In this document: piece by piece, positions 1-5,814 of the stretch
How the letters are laid out: each line of letters opens with the position of its first letter
Position numbering within the stretch: position 1 is the first letter of the stretch
DNA from: an uncultured Oscillospiraceae bacterium
Lineage (GTDB): Bacteria; Bacillota; Clostridia; Oscillospirales; Acutalibacteraceae
Direction of reading: 5' to 3'
Length of the DNA stretch: 9,637 nucleotides
Assembly: GCA_900553525.1 (NCBI GenBank)
Contig: USDZ01000056.1
Span: 1 to 9,637, forward strand
Translations under genes and position numbers: made by a program
Notes under the pieces: generated by a model
Told to the model about the DNA's origin: nothing
The model's input: only the letters and a program-made list of their open reading frames with translations
Database searches by the model: none

Positions 1-1
1 G

Positions 2-781
2 TATGGGGATCTGGATGTTACGATCCTTGACGAGATGCCCCCCGGCCGCCAGCCAGTCGCCACCTATGCGGTGGGCAGCGATAAACGGGAGAGGGCGTAC
101 GCCTATGTGCGAAAACATCTTGATCAAGGCCGTCAGGCTTACGTCGTATGCCCTCTGGTCGAGGACGGGGAAACCGGACTTGCGTCCGCCTCAGCCTATT
201 TCGAAAAACTCGCCTCGGGGCCTCTGCGTTCCTATATCCTCGGGCTGCTCCATGGACGGATGAAGGCAGCCGAGAAGGATACCGTCATGCGGGATTTCGC
301 GGCTGGCAAAATCCAGGTTCTCATCTCCACCACCGTCATCGAAGTAGGAGTGGATGTCCCCAACGCCGTCATCATGGTTGTCGAAAATGCCGAACGCTTC
401 GGTCTCGCACAACTCCATCAGCTCCGCGGCCGGGTGGGACGAGGCCGCCACGCCTCGTCCTGTATCCTCATCTCCGACGCCAAAAACGAGGAAGCGGTTC
501 GGCGTCTGCGGGTCATGTGTCAGACAAACGACGGGTTCCACATCGCGGATGAAGATCTAAAACTACGGGGTCCCGGAGACTTCTTCGGCAGCCGTCAGCA
601 TGGTCTCCCGGACCTTAAAATTGCGGATCTGATGGGGGATATGCCCCTATTCCAGGAGGCACAGGAGGCCGCCGCGCAACTAGTAGAGAAGGATCCGGCT
701 TTGGAATTGCCTGAAAATCGAGCTCTCCAAGCGGAAGTTGCTCGCCTGTTCCAACAGGTGGGAGAACAGGGTCTCAACTGA
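2..781 (+). CDS. recG: ATP-dependent DNA helicase RecG, C-terminal part (5' end outside window)
   Basis: RecG is a superfamily 2 helicase that remodels stalled replication forks and branched recombination intermediates. About 259 C-terminal residues are visible; the reading frame is open to the left edge, beginning YGDLDVTILDEMPPG, which matches the end of RecA-like domain 1. The second RecA-like domain follows, with helicase motif V in TTVIEVGVDVPNA and motif VI in QLRGRVGRG. After it comes the RecG-specific segment SNDGF-like (TNDGFHIADEDLKLRGPGDF) and FGSRQHGLPDLKIADL, which contains the translocation (TRG-type) hairpin region. Full RecG proteins are about 680 residues, so roughly 60% of the gene lies upstream. 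The stop at 779-781 is normal for the family, so the gene appears intact at its 3' end although an IS remnant begins about 50 bases later. Identification is by family motifs and is very secure. Confidence 0.96.
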   Translation, partial: YGDLDVTILDEMPPGRQPVATYAVGSDKRERAYAYVRKHLDQGRQAYVVCPLVEDGETGLASASAYFEKLASGPLRSYILGLLHGRMKAAEKDTVMRDFAAGKIQVLISTTVIEVGVDVPNAVIMVVENAERFGLAQLHQLRGRVGRGRHASSCILISDAKNEEAVRRLRVMCQTNDGFHIADEDLKLRGPGDFFGSRQHGLPDLKIADLMGDMPLFQEAQEAAAQLVEKDPALELPENRALQAEVARLFQQVGEQGLN

Positions 782-1531
782 GTCTGGTGAAGGCGATATG
801 CGCCGTCTGATTCACTGGCAGGTCGGGGACGGACGGTTTATTGGACGAAACGCCTAACCCTATTTTGATTCGAAATTCCGCTGGGTTCATACCACCAAGA
901 GATACCTTGATTCGAGTGTCCCGATACCATATCATATATTCATTGACCTGTTGGATGAATTCATCCAATGTTCCACCTTGCCAGGAACGGCCATAGAACA
1001 TCTCGTTCTTCATTCTTCCAAATAATCCTTCACAGGCTGAATTGTCTGGGGAACATCCCTTTTCAGATATTGACCTGACCAGTCCGGCTTTGCACATTCG
1101 CTCGATCCAGCCGGGCCATCGGTAGTGACATCCCCGATCCGAATGGACGATGGGGTGCACGTTTTCCGGAAAAGTGCGGATTGCGCAATCAAGCATCGTA
1201 TTGACCAGTTGTGCGTCTGGCCTGCGGCTAATGCTCCATGCCACTGGCATGCCATCATAGCAATCGATCATCTTCGGACAGATATATCTTTCCCGCTGGG
1301 ATAGAGAACTCTGTCACATCGGTCAGCCACTTCTGGTTTGGTTTGTCGGCTTTGAAATCCCTTTGGATGATATTCGGAACTTCCGGGCTGATTTCTCCTT
1401 TGTAGGAGCAGTATTTCTTTTCGTTTTTGCCTTTCACTCGCAATCCATTTTCACGCATGATTCTGCGTATTACCTTTTCGGACAGTATTATAACCCCCTC
1501 GGTTCAATACCATCTTAATTCTACGATATCC
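774..1531 (-). pseudogene. IS3-family OrfB transposase remnant (DDE integrase), two frameshifts and 5' deletion
   Basis: This is the catalytic half of the IS3 transposase. It begins at the deletion junction with GYRRIKMVLNR (HTH_21 region). The frame then shifts near 1501, inside CCGAGGGGG, into VIRRIMRENGL and the integrase core. A second shift near 1272-1279 moves it into the frame that starts MIDCYDGMPVAW. The DDE triad is still recognisable: Asp in WLTDVTEF, Asp in HSDRGCHY and Glu in DNSACEGLFGRMK, followed by SLGGMNPAEF near the normal C-terminus. Each shift could be repaired by removing one base. The final frame runs through the left inverted repeat and only stops at 774, overlapping the recG end on the other strand. 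The last 20 or so codons are therefore not transposase sequence. No active transposase can be made from this copy. Confidence 0.85.
830..846 (+). repeat. Terminal inverted repeat, left end of the IS3 remnant
   Basis: The 17 bases CGGACGGTTTATTGGAC match the inverted complement of 1782-1798 with one mismatch. It lies just beyond the coding part of the transposase, as expected for an IS end. The two bases outside it are GA rather than the expected TG. Confidence 0.8.
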
Positions 1532-1756
1532 ATGTAATACCTCAAGTTTTAACTCCAGAGGAGGATGTCTGGGGTGCTCCGGTGTATTATAGCCTCGAAA
1601 CGTACACTTTTCTTCGGGAACCATCTGTTCCCTATTGATCCAGTTATACAGAGTTTGCCTGCCTGCCGGATATCACAAAATCGCTATTGTTCGTGTTACA
1701 GATTTGGTTTCTTTGTAAACTTCAAGTGCTCTGCGATACTCTTCTTCTAAATACAT
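1532..1756 (-). pseudogene. IS3-family OrfA remnant (helix-turn-helix protein), interrupted and truncated
   Basis: Reading the minus strand from ATG at 1756 gives MYLEEEYRRALEVYKETK, then a frame continuing through YNWINREQ, TPEHPRHPP and LEVLH. This is the N-terminal part of the OrfA protein of clostridial IS3 elements, which provides sequence-specific end recognition through a helix-turn-helix. A ribosome binding site (GGAAGGGATAAGG) sits just before the ATG. Codon 28 is TGA (1675-1673) where relatives have Gly (a GYP motif), so a single G-to-T change probably created the stop. After LEVLH the frame runs directly into GYRRI, which belongs to OrfB. The second half of OrfA (normally continuing RCFELGE...) is missing, indicating a deletion at about 1531/1532. 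It cannot give a functional protein. Confidence 0.75.
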
Positions 1757-1781
1757 GCCTTATCCCTTCCAGGGGTATTCA

Positions 1782-1798
1782 GTCCAATAAATCGTCCG
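1782..1798 (-). repeat. Terminal inverted repeat, right end of the IS3 remnant
   Basis: Read on the minus strand this is CGGACGATTTATTGGAC, pairing with 830-846 at 16 of 17 positions. The two outer bases (1800-1799, minus strand) are TG, the typical IS3 terminus. It lies 26 bases upstream of the OrfA start codon. Confidence 0.8.
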
Positions 1799-1867
1799 CA
1801 TCCCCCTTATCCTTGCGGGTTCAAGTTTGTTTAAAATTTTCGCAGGCATCTCTTTTGCTACCTGCTG

Positions 1868-1930
1868 ACAAAAACTAACCCCTTGTAACAAGCCGTATTT
1901 GGCTTATTACAAGGGGCTTCCTTTGTTTTT
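1868..1930. terminator. Bidirectional rho-independent terminator after the SGNH hydrolase gene
   Basis: A 16-bp stem (1879-1894 with 1901-1916, one C/A mismatch) has the arm CCCCTTGTAACAAGCC and a 6-base loop. On the minus strand it is followed by TTAGTTTTTG, and it lies 35 bases beyond the stop of the hydrolase gene, which it most likely serves. On the plus strand it is followed by CTTCCTTTGTTTTT, so it could also stop rightward transcription. Confidence 0.85.
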
Positions 1931-1950
1931 CGAAAATGTGTTTGTGATTT

Positions 1951-2604
1951 TTATCGGTTATAATCAAAATCGCACGCTTTGAGGAATTCTTTTGCCATTA
2001 ACGTAGCGCCGATCTGGTTGGGATGGATTCTATCCCAAGCAATAAAGGAAGAATGACGGATCTTGCAATAATCCTCATACATCTTCTGGAAATCGACAAA
2101 CGTGCAGTTATACTTCAGGGCAAGCTTTCTGCAAATTTCGACATACTCATTCATGCGGCGGCGCATCATATCCTCGGAATTTGGCTCCATGATATACGGA
2201 GTCAGAATAAAAATGCCTTTAACACGGCCTTGTACCTTGCGTATCATGGTCTCAAGGTTTTGCTCATATTCATCGGGCATCACTTGGCGGTCCGGAATAG
2301 CCGGGCTGTCAAATTGGCGCCAAACATCGTTGATGCCAATGCAAATGGAAACCCAATTGGGATTCAAATTTACAACATCGCGGTCGAATCTCTCAAGCAG
2401 ATCGCGGCTGGTGTTTCCCGAAATACCGGAGTTGGTAACTCGCACTTTGATTTCGGGATAAAAGGCCGCAAGCATGTTTTCAATAACACGAACATAGCCT
2501 CTGCCCACATTATCAAAAAGGCCTTCACCGACGGGATTCTGGCTGTCCATATCGGTAACAGAATCGCCCGCAAAAACAATTCGGTCCATATTTTCAAAAA
2601 TCAC
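1951..2604 (-). CDS. SGNH/GDSL-family hydrolase (probable cytoplasmic esterase or lipase)
   Basis: A 217-residue single-domain SGNH hydrolase, related to the TesA/lysophospholipase L1 and carbohydrate-esterase families. All four blocks are present: block I VFAGDSVTDM with the nucleophile Ser15, block II NSGISGNT with Gly60, block III IGIND with Asn92, and block V WDRIHPNQIG with Asp191 and His194. Ser15-Asp191-His194 would be the catalytic triad, with Gly60 and Asn92 in the oxyanion hole. No signal peptide or membrane segment is visible, so it is probably cytoplasmic; the substrate cannot be told. I chose the GTG at 2604 because AGAGGAG lies 9 bases before it and the fold begins within ten residues. 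An in-frame ATG at 2646 has no ribosome binding site and would put that AGAGGAG inside the gene. It stands alone, with a terminator on its 3' side. Confidence 0.88.
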   Translation of the reverse strand: MIFENMDRIVFAGDSVTDMDSQNPVGEGLFDNVGRGYVRVIENMLAAFYPEIKVRVTNSGISGNTSRDLLERFDRDVVNLNPNWVSICIGINDVWRQFDSPAIPDRQVMPDEYEQNLETMIRKVQGRVKGIFILTPYIMEPNSEDMMRRRMNEYVEICRKLALKYNCTFVDFQKMYEDYCKIRHSSFIAWDRIHPNQIGATLMAKEFLKACDFDYNR

Positions 2605-2928
2605 AGCCGACCACTCCTCTAAAATGATCTTGAAAAAAGATAACATCTATTATGGAAAATTAAAAAATCTATGAGATACTATAAGCCGATATGGGTAAAA
2701 GAGGTTTGAGAGGCGCCGGACTTTTTGGCGTTTCTTGTTGTAGGCAGATCGGCTTCAATGGTTGGTCTGGAAAAACGCCATTCCAAATCAATCGTGTACA
2801 ACCGCTCCGGAGATGAGGGAATAATATTTATTCTCTGTTCCAGGTTGGCATGTCGTATACGAAAAACGGTGCGACCGATCAGCTGCACCGTTTTTCGTAT
2901 ATCTTATCTGTAGGGCTTTATCCCCCGT
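2605..2928. other. Intergenic region between the SGNH hydrolase and malic enzyme genes
   Basis: No convincing gene is present here. Short frames on both strands lack ribosome binding sites and run through the 2856-2901 hairpin. The region holds three further inverted repeats: AAGCCGAT (2683-2690) with ATCGGCTT (2748-2755), TGGCGTTT (2726-2733) with AAACGCCA (2773-2780), and the palindrome GAATAATATTTATTC (2819-2833). The first two pairs overlap in a pseudoknot-like order. It must contain the leader and promoter of the hydrolase gene, but I could not identify a good promoter. Confidence 0.5.
2856..2901. terminator. Long perfect hairpin downstream of the malic enzyme gene (probable terminator)
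   Basis: A perfect 17-bp stem (2856-2872 with 2885-2901) encloses a 12-base loop. The inner part is GC-rich (CGGTGC with GCACCG) and the outer part is A5 paired with T5. If only the inner stem forms, it is followed by TTTTTCG on either strand, so it could act as a terminator in both directions. It lies 28 bases beyond the malic enzyme stop. The U-tract being inside the stem is atypical. Confidence 0.65.
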
Positions 2929-4101
2929 TTAAATCCGAGCCACTCCAGTCTTACGCGCAGCCTCAGCCACCGCTTTTGCTACTGCCTGGGCAACCGTACG
3001 ATCAAGCGCACTTGGAATGATATAGTCGGGATTTAATTTATCTTCTGTGACAAATCCGGCAATCGCGTATGCTGCAGCGATTTTCATCTCGTCATTGATG
3101 TCGCTCGCCCGCACATCCAGCGCCCCACGGAAAATACCGGGAAAAGCCAGAACGTTGTTGATCTGATTGGGAAAATCACTGCGACCGGTTCCAACAACAG
3201 CCGCCCCTGCTTCCTTGGCCAAATCCGGCATGATTTCCGGAACGGGATTGGCCATCGGGAAGAGGATCGGATTCGGATTCATGGAACGCACCATCTCAGG
3301 TGTAACGCAGCCAGGAGCCGATACACCGATGAAGACATCCGCGCCTTTGAGCACCTCGGCCAATGTTCCTTTTCGGCCTTCCTGATTGGTGATTTCCGCC
3401 ATTTCAGCTTTTTCGGCATTAAGACCATCGCGCCCCTTGTAGATCGCGCCTTTCCGATCACACAGCACGACATCTTTCAGGCCCATAGCGATTAGCAGAC
3501 GGATGATGGCGATCCCAGCGGCACCAGCCCCGCTGGTCACCACACGGATTTCTTCGATCTTTCTACCGGTAAGCTTTAGTGCATTGAGAAGGGCTGCCAA
3601 AGTCACCACAGCCGTCCCATGCTGATCGTCATGAAAGATCGGAATATCACAGGTCTCTTTAAGCCGGCGTTCGATTTCAAAGCATCGCGGAGCCGAAATA
3701 TCTTCCAAATTAACGCCGCCGAAACTACCGGCTAGTAGCTGTATAGTGCGAACAATGTCGTCCACATCCTTGGAGCGCACACACAGCGGAATGGCGTCCA
3801 CATCTCCAAAAGCTTTAAACAGGGCGCATTTTCCCTCCATGACCGGCATACCAGCCTCCGGACCAATGTCCCCAAGACCAAGCACCGCTGTTCCATCGGT
3901 GACTACCGCTACAAGATTGGAACGGCGGGTCAAGTCATAGCTTTTGTTGACATCTTTTTGAATTTCCAGGCAAGGCTGGGCAACCCCCGGCGTATACGCT
4001 AGGGATAGATCGTCGCGGGTGTTCAATGGGGCCCGGCATATCACCTCGATTTTCCCTTTCCATTTTTCATGCAGTTTCAGGGACTCGGCAGCATAATCCA
4101 T
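2929..4101 (-). CDS. Malic enzyme (malate dehydrogenase, oxaloacetate-decarboxylating)
   Basis: Malic enzyme oxidatively decarboxylates L-malate to pyruvate and CO2 while reducing NAD(P)+, using a divalent metal. This is the short bacterial form (390 residues). Visible features are AYTPGVAQPCLEI with the probable catalytic Tyr36, VMEGKCALFK with the probable catalytic Lys91, and metal ligands around Glu133-Asp134 (LEDISAP) and Asp159 (FHDDQHGTA). Further on are a Rossmann-type dinucleotide motif (TSGAGAAGIA), ANPVPEI, and GRSDFPNQINNVLAFPG near the C-terminus. NAD preference is likely but not provable here. I start at ATG 4101, which follows AAAGGAG at good spacing; an in-frame ATG at 4119 overlaps the ribosome binding site and the upstream stop codon. 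It is the second gene of an operon, 17 bases after the LDH/MDH-family gene, so malate made by that protein could feed this enzyme. Confidence 0.95.
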   Translation of the reverse strand: MDYAAESLKLHEKWKGKIEVICRAPLNTRDDLSLAYTPGVAQPCLEIQKDVNKSYDLTRRSNLVAVVTDGTAVLGLGDIGPEAGMPVMEGKCALFKAFGDVDAIPLCVRSKDVDDIVRTIQLLAGSFGGVNLEDISAPRCFEIERRLKETCDIPIFHDDQHGTAVVTLAALLNALKLTGRKIEEIRVVTSGAGAAGIAIIRLLIAMGLKDVVLCDRKGAIYKGRDGLNAEKAEMAEITNQEGRKGTLAEVLKGADVFIGVSAPGCVTPEMVRSMNPNPILFPMANPVPEIMPDLAKEAGAAVVGTGRSDFPNQINNVLAFPGIFRGALDVRASDINDEMKIAAAYAIAGFVTEDKLNPDYIIPSALDRTVAQAVAKAVAEAARKTGVARI

Positions 4102-4118
4102 TTTTGTATCTCCTTTCA

Positions 4119-5069
4119 TCAGCCAATGTCCAGCGAGGATAAGACACCCCGCAACACATCGGCACTGTTTTTCAGTTGTTCCAGTTCCGTATCGGTCAAG
4201 GGAGGCGTCAGCATGTCCTCAATCCCCCGATTGCCGATGACATGCGGCAGACTCAGGCAAACATCGGATATTCCATACTGTCCTTCCAACAATCCTGAAA
4301 CCGTCATCACCGCATGCATATCCCGCAGAATACCATTACAGATGTGCCGAACAGCCAACGCGATCGCATAGAACGTCGCTCCTTTGAGTCCGATCACTTT
4401 GGCTCCTGCTGTACGTACGTCTTCCTCAATATCCCGGAGTTCTTCTTTGCCGCACAAATTGTGCCGGCTGCAGATATAGGTACAATAATCGGTCATCGGC
4501 ATTCCGGCAATCGTTGTCAGCGACCAAGGAATCAAAGAAGAATCCCCGTGTTCCCCAAATACATAGGCGTGGATATTCTGTGGATTGAGCCCCACATGTT
4601 TGGCCAAGCTTGCGCGCAGACGACTGGAATCGAGCATAGTCCCTGTCCCCATTACCTGGGAAGGAGGCAATCCCGTTGTCTTGATGAGAGCATAAGTCAA
4701 CACATCCACGGGATTGCTCACCACCACATAGATCGCGTCGGGAGCCGTCCGAACCACCTCCGGCATCAGACTTTTGATGATGTTGACATTGCCTTGGGCC
4801 AGATCAATCCGGGACTGACCCGGCTTGCGGGCCGATCCCACCGTTACCACCACGATATCCGAACCCGCCGCTGAGGCGACATCCCCGTCGTGAATATCTA
4901 CAGGCGGGCAAAGCGGCGTGCCCTGATGGATATCAAGCGCCTCGCCTTTTGCCTTATCTTGATTTATATCCACCAGCACAATCTCCGACGCCATACCGTC
5001 GACAGCCAATGTATAGGCTATAGTTGCGCCAACGTTACCGGCGCCCAGAATAGTGATTTTTTTCCCCAT
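4119..5069 (-). CDS. LDH/MDH-family NAD-dependent dehydrogenase, LDH-like with malate-type specificity residue
   Basis: A 316-residue member of the lactate/malate dehydrogenase family. It has the NAD-binding GAGNVG (9-14), the acidic end of strand 2 (VLVDIN), SNPVD (118-122), and catalytic residues Asp147 (LDSSRLR), Arg150 and His174 (FGEHGDS). Overall it resembles L-lactate dehydrogenase, including GATFYAIA near the substrate pocket and the His in HAYVFGEHGD that helps bind fructose bisphosphate in bacterial LDHs. However, the mobile loop reads SARKPGQSR. Arg81 occupies the position (102 in LDH numbering) that is Gln in lactate and Arg in malate dehydrogenases. With the malic enzyme next door, malate/oxaloacetate is a plausible substrate pair; lactate activity cannot be excluded. 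Start ATG 5069 is chosen because GAAGGG precedes it and the Rossmann fold begins at once. The in-frame ATG at 5213 lies at the promoter. Confidence 0.9.
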   Translation of the reverse strand: MGKKITILGAGNVGATIAYTLAVDGMASEIVLVDINQDKAKGEALDIHQGTPLCPPVDIHDGDVASAAGSDIVVVTVGSARKPGQSRIDLAQGNVNIIKSLMPEVVRTAPDAIYVVVSNPVDVLTYALIKTTGLPPSQVMGTGTMLDSSRLRASLAKHVGLNPQNIHAYVFGEHGDSSLIPWSLTTIAGMPMTDYCTYICSRHNLCGKEELRDIEEDVRTAGAKVIGLKGATFYAIALAVRHICNGILRDMHAVMTVSGLLEGQYGISDVCLSLPHVIGNRGIEDMLTPPLTDTELEQLKNSADVLRGVLSSLDIG

Positions 5070-5184
5070 TAGCAGAATCGCCCTTCTATGTAGATTTGGC
5101 CGCCTTTGTGAACAGACGCCATTACCGCCTTTGGGACAGAACGAATTGTGAAAGTATCCGCCCCAAATTTTGCACACTTCCGTT

Positions 5185-5213
5185 ATTGTAACACAACCGA
5201 ATTCAGGATACAA
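5185..5213 (-). promoter_or_regulatory. Sigma-A-type promoter of the dehydrogenase-malic enzyme operon
   Basis: On the minus strand, TTGTAT (5213-5208) and TACAAT (5190-5185) are separated by exactly 17 bases. The predicted start near 5178 leaves a leader of about 109 bases before ATG 5069. Partial TTGTGAA-like words occur in the leader, but I see no complete Rex-type palindrome. Confidence 0.6.
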
Positions 5214-5400
5214 GATCCTCTTTTGGATTTATAGGCTCTTAATTTATCCAAATGGGGTAATGGATTTCAGGAAATACGCCAGGATTTGGTCTTCCTGGGT
5301 TTCCGCCCAATCTTTGTTATGGTTCAATTTCCGATAGGTCACACGGAGAAATCGGTGTAAAAAACAGGAGGAACATAAAAAACATCTGTGATAATATCTC

Positions 5401-5448
5401 CCGTTAACTAAAAAGGCACGGCGCCGCAGATTTTAACTGCGGCGCCGT
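5401..5448 (-). terminator. Rho-independent terminator of the Asn/Gln-rich small gene
   Basis: A perfect 12-bp GC-rich stem, ACGGCGCCGCAG (5418-5429) with CTGCGGCGCCGT (5437-5448), has a 7-base loop. On the minus strand it is followed by GCCTTTTTAG. It starts 20 bases beyond the small gene's stop codon, supporting that this short frame is really transcribed. Confidence 0.85.
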
Positions 5449-5468
5449 CCGAATGTTTAAAACGAAAA

Positions 5469-5597
5469 TTAGAAGTTTTCCTGCCGGTTCTGCTTATTCT
5501 GGGGATTTTGCTGATTCTTGTTCTGCGCGTTCTGATTTTTCTTGTTCTGAGGATTCTGCTGGTTCTGATTGTTCTGGTTGTTGTTCTGGTTGTTCAT
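5469..5597 (-). CDS. 42-residue Asn/Gln-rich small protein, function unknown
   Basis: The protein is 42 residues long with 18 Asn and 13 Gln; the rest is mostly Lys and Pro, with no hydrophobic stretch, cysteine or signal peptide. The octapeptide NQQNPQNK occurs at residues 12-19 and 28-35, so the protein looks like an expanded short repeat. It ends RQENF. Support for it being real: AGGAGG lies 6 bases before ATG 5597, and a strong terminator follows the stop. A longer in-frame start at 5702 has no comparable ribosome binding site and adds unrelated sequence. Small Asn/Gln-rich proteins occur in endospore formers, the best known being gamma-type small acid-soluble spore proteins, but I see none of their defining motifs. 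A spore or disordered-filament role is only a guess. It is divergent from the AraC-family gene. Confidence 0.75.
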   Translation of the reverse strand: MNNQNNNQNNQNQQNPQNKKNQNAQNKNQQNPQNKQNRQENF

Positions 5598-5625
5598 GAT
5601 GCTCCTCCTGTAAGTTACAGTGTGT

Positions 5626-5653
5626 TTGAATGATGGGATACCACGGCACATGC
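5626..5653 (-). promoter_or_regulatory. Possible sporulation-type (sigma-G/F-like) promoter of the Asn/Gln-rich gene
   Basis: On the minus strand, GCATG (5653-5649) and CATTCAA (5632-5626) are 16 bases apart. These resemble the forespore sigma-G elements GCATR and CATNNTA, with one mismatch in the second. A start near 5619 would leave a compact leader holding only the ribosome binding site. The match is weak and may be chance. Confidence 0.25.
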
Positions 5654-5706
5654 TATACAGACCACATACCGTCGCATCGCTCTTATTTTTAACGGGGTTC
5701 ATCCGT

Positions 5707-5735
5707 TTTATACGGGTTAAATCCGCATTTTTAAA
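5707..5735 (-). promoter_or_regulatory. Alternative sigma-A-like promoter of the Asn/Gln-rich gene
   Basis: On the minus strand, TTTAAA (5735-5730) and TATAAA (5712-5707) have a 17-base spacer, matching the consensus at 4 of 6 and 5 of 6 bases. This would give a leader of about 100 bases. It competes with the candidate at 5626-5653; only one may be real. Confidence 0.3.
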
Positions 5736-5756
5736 AGTGGATCTTAACTCATTCCG

Positions 5757-5785
5757 TTGACTTCGTATAAAAAAATCGGTATACT
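5757..5785 (+). promoter_or_regulatory. Sigma-A promoter of the AraC-family gene
   Basis: TTGACT (5757-5762) and TATACT (5780-5785) are separated by 17 bases, each one base off the consensus. The predicted start near 5792 lies 23 bases before the chosen ATG at 5815. It leaves no room for a ribosome binding site before the ATG at 5794, which supports the downstream start. Confidence 0.8.
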
Positions 5786-5814
5786 AACAATACATGGGAA
5801 ATGGAGGTGTGGTT

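Larger units (their letters stand above)
829..1800 (-). mobile_element. Degenerate, internally deleted IS3-family insertion sequence
   Basis: This is a dead insertion sequence of about 970 bp, transcribed leftwards. It is bounded by imperfect inverted repeats (830-846 and 1782-1798, 16 of 17 bases matching). It contains remnants of both IS3 genes: the small helix-turn-helix OrfA and the DDE integrase OrfB. Intact relatives with this OrfA/OrfB pair are about 1.4-1.5 kb as I recall the family. The shortfall fits a deletion of several hundred bases that joins OrfA directly to the HTH_21 region of OrfB. One in-frame stop and two frameshifts add to the damage. The right terminus reads TG just outside the repeat, as usual for IS3 elements; the left one reads GA, so that end seems mutated. 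No target-site duplication is evident. It sits just downstream of recG and outside any recognisable gene. Confidence 0.85.
5070..5468. other. Intergenic region between the dehydrogenase operon and the Asn/Gln-rich gene
   Basis: The region holds the operon leader and promoter on its left and the terminator of the Asn/Gln-rich gene on its right (5401-5448). Between about 5214 and 5400 I see no gene on either strand. An isolated AGGAGG at 5366-5371 (+) has no start codon at useful spacing. Confidence 0.5.

Noticed and set aside
2023..2622. Plus-strand frame of 199 codons across the SGNH hydrolase gene
   Set aside because: It is antisense to a gene with all SGNH catalytic blocks and has no recognisable domain or ribosome binding site.
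4102..4119. ATG at 4119 as the start of malic enzyme, overlapping the upstream stop
   Set aside because: The ribosome binding site AAAGGAG lies just inside this extension and points to ATG 4101; the extra six residues are encoded by the ribosome binding site itself.
5104..5155. Rex-type redox operator in the leader of the dehydrogenase operon
   Set aside because: Only isolated TTGTGAA half-sites are present (near 5106 and 5146); they do not form the expected palindrome.
5070..5213. Long N-terminal extension of the LDH/MDH-family protein from ATG 5213
   Set aside because: It would start at the promoter -35 position and adds 48 residues unlike the family; the Rossmann fold begins right at ATG 5069.
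5366..5400. Small plus-strand gene after an AGGAGG site at 5366-5371
   Set aside because: No ATG, GTG or TTG lies at suitable spacing; the nearest GTG opens a frame of only a few codons.
5469..5597. CRISPR-like or tandem DNA repeat array in the Asn/Gln-rich region
   Set aside because: The repetition is of AAC/CAG codons within one short frame, without regular spacers or conserved repeat units.
5598..5702. Longer start for the Asn/Gln-rich protein at ATG 5702
   Set aside because: No ribosome binding site there, while AGGAGG is ideally placed before ATG 5597, and the extension has quite different composition.
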